A stretch of 64,000 bases of DNA from Aquimarina rhabdastrellae (lineage in GTDB: Bacteria; Bacteroidota; Bacteroidia; Flavobacteriales; Flavobacteriaceae). Below are positions 1 through 7,644 of this stretch, piece after piece. The translations under genes were made by a program, and so were the position numbers. Every line of letters begins with the position of its first letter. Position 1 is the stretch's first letter. The notes under the pieces were generated by a model. The model searched no databases, had not been told where the DNA came from, and saw nothing but the letters and a program-made list of their open reading frames with translations. The stretch is from assembly GCA_947387485.1 (NCBI GenBank), contig CANDNT010000001.1, forward strand, positions 558,001 to 622,000, read 5' to 3'.

Positions 1-293
1 TTACCTGTATTCAAAATGATAATTTTGATACTGTTTTTGAAGGCAGATTATTAGCTGGATTACATTATGCAAAGCAGCTTACGCTATCTCATACAACAAT
101 TACAGAAGAAACTATTCAAGATTTAAGAATTAAAGGTTTTGATGATGGTGAGATTCTAGAAGTAAATCAATTGGTAAGCTATTTTAATTATGTCAATCGC
201 ACAGTAGTAGGTTTGGGGGTTGATACAGCAGGAGATATTTTAGGACTTTCGCCTAATGATAGTACTGATGCAGAAAATTGGAGTCATTCTTAA
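1..293 (+). CDS. Peroxidase-related / AhpD-like (CMD family) protein, 3' end only
   Basis: Only the last 96 codons are inside the window; the reading frame opens at base 3 and stops with TAA at 291-293. The visible part holds the C-terminal helices of the carboxymuconolactone decarboxylase/AhpD-like fold, with the family's typical ending: an alternation of helix, 'GFDDGEILEVNQ' and then 'YFNYVNRTVVGLGV'. Members usually carry a CxxC redox pair in the part cut off here, so the active site cannot be checked. Probable role is a peroxidase-like redox enzyme in the cytoplasm; substrate unknown. A strong hairpin terminator follows directly. Confidence 0.8.
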   Translation, partial: TCIQNDNFDTVFEGRLLAGLHYAKQLTLSHTTITEETIQDLRIKGFDDGEILEVNQLVSYFNYVNRTVVGLGVDTAGDILGLSPNDSTDAENWSHS

Positions 294-303
294 CAAAAAT
301 ACA

Positions 304-337
304 AAGCCCCAATTGTTTTATCACAATTGGGGCTTCT
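304..337. terminator. Bidirectional Rho-independent terminator
   Basis: A perfect 13-bp stem (304-316 with 323-335) around a 6-base loop, GC-rich at its base and flanked by A and T runs on both sides. It ends the peroxidase-related gene on the plus strand and the 358-855 gene on the minus strand. Confidence 0.85.
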
Positions 338-357
338 ATTTATAGTATTGTTTTACT

Positions 358-855
358 CTAATTTTTAGGATATAAAAATGATTTTACAACTTCAAAATCA
401 ACAGTTCCATCTTTTTTAACATCATAAACGATAAACAATTCTCCCCAATACGTACCATCTGTAAAATCGGCAATAATCCATTTATGATTTAATAAACGTA
501 CTTTATTTATATGCATTTTTCCTTCCATACCTACAAAAGGAACAATCGCATTATCTTCTCCAGCTTTGTTATAACTTAAAATTTGATCGCTAATGGTATT
601 TGCTAATTTTATAGCTTCATATCCTTGATCTTCAAAATACGCTGCAGCATCTTCATTGCTATCTAACGAAAAATATGTTAAATCAAGATTAGCCGAAATC
701 AAAGAATCTATTTCTTTTTTATGTGTCTCTACTTTTTCTTCAAGAGATGTTATCTTTTTATCATAAACTTCTGATGCTTTTTTTGCATTCATAAACTGAA
801 ATAAGATATACAGTAATGCAAAAACAAAAAGATACATAAAAATTTTACCTTTCAT
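358..855 (-). CDS. Membrane-anchored conserved protein with coiled coil
   Basis: A 165-residue protein with a short basic N-terminus and one hydrophobic segment (about residues 5-22), which is probably an uncleaved membrane anchor or signal peptide. Residues about 28-55 are charged and heptad-like and predicted to be a coiled coil. The C-terminal 100 residues form a mixed alpha/beta domain ending in 'FIVYDVKKDGTVDFEVV', with no catalytic motif I can name. Similar small flavobacterial proteins are often labelled 'hydrolase', which the sequence does not support. It starts 15 bases after the MBL hydrolase stop, so the two are probably cotranscribed. Confidence 0.7.
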   Translation of the reverse strand: MKGKIFMYLFVFALLYILFQFMNAKKASEVYDKKITSLEEKVETHKKEIDSLISANLDLTYFSLDSNEDAAAYFEDQGYEAIKLANTISDQILSYNKAGEDNAIVPFVGMEGKMHINKVRLLNHKWIIADFTDGTYWGELFIVYDVKKDGTVDFEVVKSFLYPKN

Positions 856-870
856 AATTGGGGTGCTTAT

Positions 871-1632
871 TTATAAATTGATTTGTAAATTATCGTAGGC
901 TATATATACATTTTCTGGTAATTCTGCTTGAATCTCTTCATGAAAACCATATAAATGACTGATATGCGTTAAATAGGCTCGTTCTGGTTGTATTTTTTCT
1001 ATAAAAGCTAACGCTTCTTCTTCATTAAAATGAGAATGATGCTCTTCTTTGCGCAAAGCATTAACTACTAAAACCTTAACTCCTTTTAATTTTTCTAGTT
1101 CAGTTTCATCTACACTTTTAACATCTGTGAGGTATGCAAAATCTTTAAACCTAAAACCATAGACTTGAAGTTTTCCATGCCAAACATTAATAGGAATAAC
1201 GTCCAGATTCCCCAGCGTAAATGGTTGGTCAGTTAGTAAATTTTCTACTACGCTGGGAGCCCCTGGATATTTATTTTCAGAACTAAAAATATAAGCAAAT
1301 CTAGTTCTCAAAGAATCCAATACGCGTTCATGTGCATAGATAGGAATGTCCCCTTGTTTAAAAAAGAAAGGTCTTATGTCGTCCAATCCCATGGTGTGAT
1401 CTGCATGCTCATGAGTAAAAACGATACCATCAATTTTACGTACTTGATTGGTCAACATTTGTTGTCTAAAATCAGGACCACAATCAATTACATACGTATA
1501 ATCATCCCAAGAAATCAATACAGAAACTCTCAATCTCTTATCTCTTGGATCTGTACTCATACATACAGGATGGTCACTACCTATTACAGGAATTCCTTGT
1601 GATGTACCAGTACCGAGAAAAGTTATCGTCAT
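871..1632 (-). CDS. MBL-fold metallo-hydrolase (PhnP-like)
   Basis: A 253-residue metallo-beta-lactamase-fold hydrolase. The metal-binding signature H74-x-H76-x-D78-H79 is present, preceded by the N-terminal 'FLGTGTSQGIP' strand typical of the PhnP / phosphoribosyl cyclic phosphate phosphodiesterase branch; the later metal ligands lie around 'TDVKSV' and 'HISHLYGFH'. PhnP family members cleave cyclic phosphodiesters. No phosphonate (phn) genes are nearby, so the physiological substrate is unknown. It is the first gene of a likely two-gene minus-strand unit with the coiled-coil membrane protein, and diverges from the gene at 1813. Confidence 0.85.
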   Translation of the reverse strand: MTITFLGTGTSQGIPVIGSDHPVCMSTDPRDKRLRVSVLISWDDYTYVIDCGPDFRQQMLTNQVRKIDGIVFTHEHADHTMGLDDIRPFFFKQGDIPIYAHERVLDSLRTRFAYIFSSENKYPGAPSVVENLLTDQPFTLGNLDVIPINVWHGKLQVYGFRFKDFAYLTDVKSVDETELEKLKGVKVLVVNALRKEEHHSHFNEEEALAFIEKIQPERAYLTHISHLYGFHEEIQAELPENVYIAYDNLQINL

Positions 1633-1812
1633 AAAAATATATATACAAGCAAATGTACTTATATTTTTTTGTAGCTGAAAGTCTCATCTTCAACTAAGAT
1701 CGTATTTATTGTAAAACCGTATGCAATTTTACGGCTCACATAATTTTATTTTCGCTAGAGTATGCTTACCTTTACCCCACAGTAAATAGATTAAAAAAAA
1801 GCCTTTTTTACT

Positions 1813-3264
1813 ATGCCTATAACCATAATTGGAGATAAGGAATTTGAATCTGCTCCATCCATAAAAAGTAAAGCGCTTCGTATAAATTTGAACGAAAATA
1901 TATATGGAACCTTTGCAGAAATTGGCGCCGGACAAGAAACCGTTCGTAATTTTTTTAGAGCAGGAGGTGCTTCTGGTACAATTGCCAAAGCAATGAGTGC
2001 TTATGACAAAGATTTTAGTGATGCTATTTATGGTATCGAAGACGACAGACGTTATGTAACTGAAGCTCGTCTTAAAAAAATGCTTAATTATGAGATAGAA
2101 CTTATAGAAGAGCGTATTACTAGAGACAAACATCCTAATAAATTGTTCTTTAGTTATGCTAATACAGTTGCTACTATTGATTTTGCAAAAAAATATAAAG
2201 GCCATGGATGGGTTGGTATTCGCTACCAAACTACTCCAGATGAAGATTATAACGAAATTACATTGCATATTCGTTTTCACGAAAATGATGCGAAGTTGCA
2301 ACAAATGACCTTAGGTACTCTAGGAGTAAACCTTATTTATGGTGCCTATTATAAATATGACAATCCTAAAAAGTTACTTAGATATCTATATGATCATCTT
2401 GATAAAGATCAAATAGAAATTGATACTATTAACTTTTCTGGACCTCGTTTTAAAAATGTAGACAACCGTTTAATGAGTCTTGAACTTGTTAAAAACGGAA
2501 TGACAGAAGCCGTAATGTTTGGTCCTGATGGAAATAACATTCTTCCTGCTCGTATTTTATATAAAAAGAACATCTTAGCTCTTAGAGGTAGTTTTAGACC
2601 TGTAACCAAAGTAAACATGGATATCTATGAAAAAGCTTTGGATATGTTCTTACAAGAAAATAAAGTAGAAAAGGAAAAAACCGAAGTTATTTTTGAAATT
2701 ACTTTATCAAACTTACGTGCCGAAGGTGAAATTGATGAAGTTGACTTTATGGCAAGAGCACAATTGCTTTGTTCTCTAGGTCAAACGGTAATGATTTCTA
2801 ATTTCCAACAATACTATCGTGTAGTTGATTATTTCTCTAATTATACCAAAGCTCGTATGGCTCTTGCAATGGGAGTTAACAACTTGATCGAGATATTTGA
2901 TGAGAAATATTACCGTCATTTAAGTGGTGGTATTCTTGAAGCCTTTGGTAAATTATTCTTTAAAGATCTTAAGGTATATATGTATCCACTTAAAGATCAT
3001 GAAACTGGAGATCTCACTACTAGCGATAACCTTAAAGTACATCCTAGAATGAAAGAACTTTACAAGTTCTTTAAATACAACGGTAAGCTTCAAGATATTC
3101 TAGATTATGACGAAAGTATCATGAATATATACTCAAGAGAAGTTTTACAACAAATTCATGATGGTACACCTGGATGGGAAGAATTACTTCCTGATGGTAT
3201 TGCTGATATTATTAAAGAAAAAAATCTTTTTGGTTATTCTTCACAAAAACAAGTCATTGAATAA
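1813..3264 (+). CDS. Conserved protein of unknown function (483 aa)
   Basis: A 483-residue cytoplasmic-looking protein with no signal peptide and no membrane segment. The sequence is well formed and rich in conserved-looking blocks (for example 'EIGAGQETVRNFFRAGGASG' near residue 36 and 'LRYLYDHLDK'), and I know close relatives only as conserved hypothetical proteins of Bacteroidota and some other phyla. Some databases label such proteins 'TonB-dependent receptor'; this protein lacks a signal peptide, plug or barrel, so that label is wrong here. ATG at 1813 lies just after an A-rich stretch; no Shine-Dalgarno is expected in this phylum. Confidence 0.75.
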   Translation: MPITIIGDKEFESAPSIKSKALRINLNENIYGTFAEIGAGQETVRNFFRAGGASGTIAKAMSAYDKDFSDAIYGIEDDRRYVTEARLKKMLNYEIELIEERITRDKHPNKLFFSYANTVATIDFAKKYKGHGWVGIRYQTTPDEDYNEITLHIRFHENDAKLQQMTLGTLGVNLIYGAYYKYDNPKKLLRYLYDHLDKDQIEIDTINFSGPRFKNVDNRLMSLELVKNGMTEAVMFGPDGNNILPARILYKKNILALRGSFRPVTKVNMDIYEKALDMFLQENKVEKEKTEVIFEITLSNLRAEGEIDEVDFMARAQLLCSLGQTVMISNFQQYYRVVDYFSNYTKARMALAMGVNNLIEIFDEKYYRHLSGGILEAFGKLFFKDLKVYMYPLKDHETGDLTTSDNLKVHPRMKELYKFFKYNGKLQDILDYDESIMNIYSREVLQQIHDGTPGWEELLPDGIADIIKEKNLFGYSSQKQVIE

Positions 3265-3280
3265 TCAACTATTATTATAA

Positions 3281-3321
3281 GCTAAAAAAAAGACTTCTAT
3301 TTAAGAAGTCTTTTTTTTAGC
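3281..3321. terminator. Bidirectional terminator
   Basis: A perfect 18-bp inverted repeat (3281-3298 with 3304-3321) containing an A8 and a T8 tract. It lies between the convergent gene ends at 3264 (plus) and 3330 (minus) and can serve both. Confidence 0.9.
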
Positions 3322-3329
3322 ACAAATTC

Positions 3330-3779
3330 TTATAAAATTTGAGCAGCATGCTCTTTAGTTTTAACTTTTGTAATTACATCTACTATAATACCGTTTTCAT
3401 CAATAACAAAGGTTGTTCTATGAATACCGTCATATTCTCTCCCCATAAATTTCTTAGGCCCCCAAACACCAAAAGCTTCAATTACCTTTTTATCTTCATC
3501 TGCTAATAATGGATAAGGCAATTCTTGTTTGTTTTTAAAATTTTGTTGACGTTTTGCACTATCTGCACTTACTCCTATTATCTCATATCCTTGTGCTTGA
3601 AACGTTTGGTAATTATCTCTTAAATTACATGCTTCCGCAGTACACCCTGGCGTACTCGCTTTAGGGTAAAAGAAAACCACTAATTTCTTTCCTTTAAAAT
3701 CACTTAAAGTAATTGTATTTCCGTCTTGATCCAATGCCGAAAAATCTGGAGCAGCATCTCCTGCTTTTAATGTTGTCAT
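3330..3779 (-). CDS. bcp: Thiol peroxidase Bcp (peroxiredoxin Q)
   Basis: A 149-residue peroxiredoxin of the Bcp/PrxQ class, reducing hydrogen and organic hydroperoxides with thioredoxin as reductant in the cytoplasm. The peroxidatic cysteine C46 sits in the expected 'TPGCT' context and the resolving cysteine C51 is five residues later, the atypical 2-Cys arrangement of this subfamily. Length and domain limits match the family. It is a single gene that diverges from nth (82 bases apart). Confidence 0.95.
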   Translation of the reverse strand: MTTLKAGDAAPDFSALDQDGNTITLSDFKGKKLVVFFYPKASTPGCTAEACNLRDNYQTFQAQGYEIIGVSADSAKRQQNFKNKQELPYPLLADEDKKVIEAFGVWGPKKFMGREYDGIHRTTFVIDENGIIVDVITKVKTKEHAAQIL

Positions 3780-3861
3780 AGCTATATTTTGATTTCATGT
3801 TGCCAACTTATTCCTATTCGCAACTATCTTTTTTATATTTTAGCAACAAAAGTACTAAATA

Positions 3862-4518
3862 ATGACTAAGCAAGAAAAGGTTGATTTTACAATTCAAAAA
3901 CTACAAGAACTCTATCCAGAAATTCCAGTTCCGTTAGATCACAAAGATCCTTATACCTTATTAATTGCTGTTTTAATGAGTGCACAAAGTACAGATGTGA
4001 GAGTAAATCAAATTACTCCATTATTATTTGAACGTGCAGATAATCCTTATGATATGATTAAATTATCTGTAGAAGAAATACGCGAAATCATAAAACCTGT
4101 TGGCCTTAGTCCTATGAAATCTAAAGGTATTCATGGTTTATCCAAAATTTTAATCGAAAAGCATAATGGTAAAGTCCCTAAAACTTTTGAAGCACTTGAA
4201 GAACTTCCTGCTGTAGGTCATAAAACTGCAGGAGTAGTATTATCTCAGGCTTTTGATATTCCAGCTTTCCCTGTAGATACCCATATCCATAGATTAATGT
4301 ACCGATGGGGTTTTAGTAATGGTAAAAATGTAACACAAACTGAAAAAGACGCAAAGCGATTATTTCCTAAAAAATTGTGGAATGATCTACATTTACAGAT
4401 CATTTGGTATGGAAGGGATTATTCTCCTGCACGTGGATGGGATCTTGACAAAGATATTATTACTAAAACAATAGGTCGAAAATCTGTTATTAATGATTAT
4501 TTAAAATCTAAAAAATAA
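3862..4518 (+). CDS. nth: Endonuclease III-like DNA glycosylase/AP lyase lacking the 4Fe-4S cluster
   Basis: A 218-residue HhH-GPD DNA glycosylase, the base-excision-repair enzyme for oxidised pyrimidines. The helix-hairpin-helix 'LPAVGHKTAGVV' carries the Schiff-base lysine K121, and the catalytic aspartate D139 sits in 'VDTHIHR', in register with E. coli K120 and D138. The C-terminal segment where most Nth proteins have C-x6-C-x2-C-x5-C instead reads 'YGRDYSPARGW', and the whole protein has no cysteine at all, so it cannot hold an iron-sulfur cluster. Catalysis should still be possible because the cluster is structural. Confidence 0.92.
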   Translation: MTKQEKVDFTIQKLQELYPEIPVPLDHKDPYTLLIAVLMSAQSTDVRVNQITPLLFERADNPYDMIKLSVEEIREIIKPVGLSPMKSKGIHGLSKILIEKHNGKVPKTFEALEELPAVGHKTAGVVLSQAFDIPAFPVDTHIHRLMYRWGFSNGKNVTQTEKDAKRLFPKKLWNDLHLQIIWYGRDYSPARGWDLDKDIITKTIGRKSVINDYLKSKK

Positions 4519-4550
4519 ACTTTAAGTTTATTTTATAAAATATTGTATTT

Positions 4551-4592
4551 AGCAACTGTTATTGTTTCACAAAAACAACAGTTGCTTTTTTT
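4551..4592 (+). terminator. Terminator after nth
   Basis: A 10-bp stem (4551-4560 with 4577-4586) followed by a run of seven T residues, 33 bases after the nth stop codon. Confidence 0.75.
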
Positions 4593-4718
4593 ACACACCT
4601 ATATTACAATGGTTTAACCTCAAAACTATTACTCTTATTATCATTATTATAGTATTCTTTAAAAAAGCTTTTTAAACCTAAACTGACTTTTATCAGTTTT
4701 TATACAGGTATTTTCAAA

Positions 4719-4726
4719 TACTTTTG
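4719..4726 (+). promoter_or_regulatory. Candidate -7 promoter element for the PilJ-domain pair
   Basis: TACTTTTG fits the Bacteroidota -7 consensus TAnnTTTG and is 41 bases before the start codon at 4768. A clear TTTG -33 element is not visible, so this is a moderate call. Confidence 0.4.
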
Positions 4727-4767
4727 TTTCAACCTAAAATCATAAAACAAATTAAACTTAATTTCAT

Positions 4768-5541
4768 ATGAAAAATATACTAGTTATGGTATTCGTTATT
4801 TGCTCATTTGCAAGTAATGCACAATACAAAAGTATGAATGAAGCTATAAACTATGCTGGTAAACAACGTATGTTATCACAACGTATAGCTAAATCATTTT
4901 TAATGATTGCCTCAGATATTCAAATTGATAAATATCAACAAGAATTAGATCACAGTATGGCTGAGTTTGGAGAGACGCATTACAAACTAAAAAAATACTT
5001 TGCCGACGATGAAAAAGTAAATGCTGAGATGGAAAAAGTAGAACGTATCTGGTTCAATTTCAGAGAAACTGCTAATTCTCACGTGTATACTAAAATCAAA
5101 TGTAATAGTATTTTAAATTTTTCTACGTTTTTATTAGAAGCTACTCAAAATGTAATGAATACACTTACTAATAGTTCTAAATCCAAAATCGAAAAAATTG
5201 TAGATAAATCTGGTTCTTTACGCATGCTATCTCAAAAAATTGGCGTCTATTATGTAGCTTCTCACTTAAAACTACCTACAGAAAATATCGAAGGTAATTT
5301 TGATGACGCTATCAAAGTATTAGATCAGAGACTTAGTGAATTAAAAAGTGCTAATACTGTTAATACAGAAGAAATTAATTCAAAATTAAAAAGAGCATCT
5401 ATCGATTGGTCCTTTGTAAAGAAGAGTTTAAAACTTGAAAAAAACCTAAAACCAGCAACTATAGGTGTTACACTAGATACTTTTATGATGGAAATGGATG
5501 AAATAACTGGATTATACGCCAAAATACCATCCCCAAAATAA
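4768..5541 (+). CDS. Secreted protein with two PilJ-type (NarX-like) helical domains, copy 1
   Basis: A 257-residue protein with a cleavable signal peptide (residues 1-18, cut before Q19). Two all-helical repeats of the type found at the N-terminus of type IV pilus chemotaxis transducers (PilJ N-terminal domain) follow: 'GKQRMLSQRIAK' at about 31-42 and 'SGSLRMLSQKIG' near 150. In known sensors this is the extracytoplasmic input module; here there is no membrane anchor, HAMP or signalling domain, so the protein is probably a free periplasmic binding protein. Ligand unknown. It is followed 110 bases later by a close paralogue. Confidence 0.8.
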   Translation: MKNILVMVFVICSFASNAQYKSMNEAINYAGKQRMLSQRIAKSFLMIASDIQIDKYQQELDHSMAEFGETHYKLKKYFADDEKVNAEMEKVERIWFNFRETANSHVYTKIKCNSILNFSTFLLEATQNVMNTLTNSSKSKIEKIVDKSGSLRMLSQKIGVYYVASHLKLPTENIEGNFDDAIKVLDQRLSELKSANTVNTEEINSKLKRASIDWSFVKKSLKLEKNLKPATIGVTLDTFMMEMDEITGLYAKIPSPK

Positions 5542-5651
5542 AAAACTCGTTATTTTTTCACAATAAATACTTGTATTTATCATAAAAACAGTATATTCGC
5601 AAGCATTTTTTTTATGCCCGAAAATATTAAAAACTTAACCCTATATCAATT

Positions 5652-6434
5652 ATGAAAAAAAACTTATTCTTAGCATTTACACTTATTATCACAACGTCAT
5701 TTACATCATTTGCACAGTTTAAAAACTTAAACGACGCCATTAACCATGCTGGTAAACAACGTATGTTATCACAACGAATTGCAAAATCATTCTTGATGAT
5801 TGCAGCTGATATTAATATCGAAAAATACAAAGGAGAACTTGATAATAGTATGGCTCAATTTGAAGAAGCACACCATAACCTAAAGCGTTACTTTGAAAAG
5901 GATCAAAAAATGAACCCTGCAATGGAAAAAGTAGAACGTATCTGGTTTAACTTTAGAGAAACTGTAAGTTCTACTGCTTATACTAAAGTAAAATGTAACA
6001 GCGTTTTAAGTTCTTCAGCATTTTTACTTAAAGCTACAGAAGAGGTAGTAGCTCTATCTGCAACAGGAGATAAATCAAAAGTTGGTAAAATTGTTGATAT
6101 GTCAGGTTCTTTGCGTATGTTATCTCAACAAATCGGTTTATTTTATGTAGCATCTTACCTTGAATTACCCTCTGATCAAATTAAAATTAAATTTGATGGT
6201 GCAATCAAAACTATAGATAAAAGGTTAGTAAACTTAATCGGTGAAAAAGTTACTAATACAAACGAAATCGCTTCTAAATTAAGAAGAGCTTCTCAAAACT
6301 GGGCTTTCGCCAAAAGAAATTTAAAATTATCAGAGAACTTAAAGCCTGCTACTGTAGGAGTTACTTTAAATTCTTTTATGAGAGAAATGGATGATATTAC
6401 AGCTTTATACACGCACATCCCTACTCCTCAATAA
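5652..6434 (+). CDS. Secreted protein with two PilJ-type helical domains, copy 2
   Basis: A 260-residue paralogue of the preceding gene, of the same length and architecture: signal peptide (about 1-21), then the 'GKQRMLSQRIAK' repeat and a second 'SGSLRMLSQQIG' repeat. The two proteins are alike throughout, and the DNA around the first motif is nearly identical, which indicates a tandem duplication. No terminator separates them; the first clear one follows this gene, so they are probably transcribed together. There is a TATATTCG sequence (one mismatch to TAnnTTTG) in the 110-base gap that could give this copy its own promoter. Confidence 0.8.
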   Translation: MKKNLFLAFTLIITTSFTSFAQFKNLNDAINHAGKQRMLSQRIAKSFLMIAADINIEKYKGELDNSMAQFEEAHHNLKRYFEKDQKMNPAMEKVERIWFNFRETVSSTAYTKVKCNSVLSSSAFLLKATEEVVALSATGDKSKVGKIVDMSGSLRMLSQQIGLFYVASYLELPSDQIKIKFDGAIKTIDKRLVNLIGEKVTNTNEIASKLRRASQNWAFAKRNLKLSENLKPATVGVTLNSFMREMDDITALYTHIPTPQ

Positions 6435-6470
6435 CATATAGATTATTTCAAATAATCACTTTCTAAATAA

Positions 6471-6507
6471 AAGAAGGCATCTAAAAGTAATTTAGATGCC
6501 TTCTTTA
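6471..6507 (+). terminator. Terminator after the PilJ-domain pair
   Basis: A perfect 15-bp stem (6471-6485 with 6491-6505) around a 5-base loop, 36 bases after the stop codon of the second paralogue. Confidence 0.85.
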
Positions 6508-6540
6508 TATTATATACAATCCAATCGTTGTTCTATTACT

Positions 6541-6570
6541 AATAAAAAAGACTGCTATTTCTAGCAGTCT
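6541..6570 (-). terminator. Minus-strand terminator of the sigma factor unit
   Basis: An 8-bp stem (6549-6556 with 6563-6570) that, read on the minus strand, is followed by a run of six T residues. It lies 13 bases beyond the stop codon of the small gene at 6583-6726, which supports that gene being the last in the unit. Confidence 0.75.
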
Positions 6571-6582
6571 CATTTTCAAAGT

Positions 6583-6726
6583 TTAGTTTAAAAGTATTTC
6601 AAACTTCAATTGCTTATAGTCTATAACACTTAATGCTTTTGAATAGTTTAATAAAAAGTCTATTGTTGTCTTTTTTGGTACAAGTTCGCGCTCCTCAAAA
6701 GAAGATAAAAAGTAATTGTTTGTCAT
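6583..6726 (-). CDS. Small conserved-looking protein downstream of the sigma factor (47 aa)
   Basis: A 47-codon open frame starting with ATG at 6726 and ending with TAA at 6583, with a terminator right after it. The peptide is acidic then basic ('SSFEERELVPKKTT') followed by an amphipathic helix ('IDFLLNYSKALSVIDYKQ'). It has normal amino-acid composition for the genome and is positioned as the distal gene of the sigma factor transcript (93 bases after it). I recall similar short proteins in Flavobacteriaceae in the same position, but cannot check here. It has no membrane segment, so it is not a typical anti-sigma factor. Function unknown. Confidence 0.65.
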   Translation of the reverse strand: MTNNYFLSSFEERELVPKKTTIDFLLNYSKALSVIDYKQLKFEILLN

Positions 6727-6818
6727 ATATGTAAGATATTGTTGTTTATCAGTTTATTATAATGAATAACGAAGAAAAATCTCACATATTGTATGCTAAC
6801 TACAAAATAATCTGTTAT

Positions 6819-7403
6819 TTAAGCTGTTAAAACTATATTGTGTTTTTCTATTACTTTACGTAAGTTAATTAAAGCATAACGCATTCTTCCTAAAGCAGTA
6901 TTAATACTTACTCCTGTTTTTTCTGAAATTTCCTTAAAGCTCATGTCCTTATACATACGCATCATCAACACTTCTTTTTGATCATCAGGTAATTCCTTAA
7001 TCAATTTTCTTACATCATCTTCAACTTGGTCTTTGATCAAACGCTTTTCTGCATTAAGACTTCCATCACTTATAATAGAAAAAATACTGAACTCACCGTT
7101 ATCTTCAAACTTAGGCATACGGTTATCCTTCCTAAAATGATCTATGATTAAATTATGAGCGATACGCATTACCCATGGTAGAAACTTACCTTCTTCGTTA
7201 TATCTTCCTTTTTTTAATGTGTTGATCACTTTAATAAATGTATCTTGAAAAATATCTTCAGAGATATCGCGATCAAAAACCTTAGAATAAATAAAACTGT
7301 AAATACGTTGTTTGTGCCTTTCGATTAAGATGGCCAAAGCATTTTCTTGACCTTTAATGTAGTTACTTACTAGTACTGCATCAGAAAGATTTGTGTACTT
7401 CAT
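6819..7403 (-). CDS. RNA polymerase sigma factor, sigma-70 family (ECF type)
   Basis: A 194-residue two-domain sigma factor. Region 2 (about residues 20-95) includes 'DISEDIFQDTFIKV' and 'FLPWVMRIAHNLIIDHFRK', the core-binding and -10 recognition helices. Region 4 (about 130-185) contains the helix-turn-helix 'FKEISEKTGVSINTALGRMR'. Length fits the ECF group. No membrane anti-sigma gene is next to it; instead a 47-residue soluble protein follows. The start at 7403 gives a complete region 1.2/2. Regulated target genes cannot be told from the sequence. Confidence 0.92.
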   Translation of the reverse strand: MKYTNLSDAVLVSNYIKGQENALAILIERHKQRIYSFIYSKVFDRDISEDIFQDTFIKVINTLKKGRYNEEGKFLPWVMRIAHNLIIDHFRKDNRMPKFEDNGEFSIFSIISDGSLNAEKRLIKDQVEDDVRKLIKELPDDQKEVLMMRMYKDMSFKEISEKTGVSINTALGRMRYALINLRKVIEKHNIVLTA

Positions 7404-7611
7404 ACTATTACTTTTTATAAGCTAACAATTGTAGACTTGGGTTACTCAAATACGTTTTAAAAAGTAATAATATGCTATAGGCAGTTGTAGTTTTAAAATG
7501 TGTTAATCAGTTGCTAAGATAAAAACTATATTGAGAAATCAAATGTTTTTTGTTAATTTTTTTAACGTAGCTTCTCTTTAAATATGCTTTTCTATACTCC
7601 TTTTGATTAGT

Positions 7612-7619
7612 TATCTTTG
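7612..7619 (+). promoter_or_regulatory. -7 promoter element of uvrA
   Basis: TATCTTTG matches the Bacteroidota -7 consensus TAnnTTTG exactly and lies 25 bases before the uvrA start codon. The upstream -33 TTTG element is not clear. Confidence 0.55.
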
Positions 7620-7644
7620 CCCCTCTTAGGTTAATTTTATATAG

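Noticed and set aside
1729..2304. 191-codon minus-strand frame
   Set aside because: It lies mostly inside the plus-strand 483-residue gene, with Ser/Phe/Ile-rich shadow composition.
1813..3264. TonB-dependent receptor label for the 483-residue protein
   Set aside because: No signal peptide, plug domain or beta barrel is present.
3281..3321. Long inverted repeat considered as a mobile-element end
   Set aside because: It lies exactly between two convergent gene stops, has A and T tracts, and has no partner copy in the window; it is a terminator.
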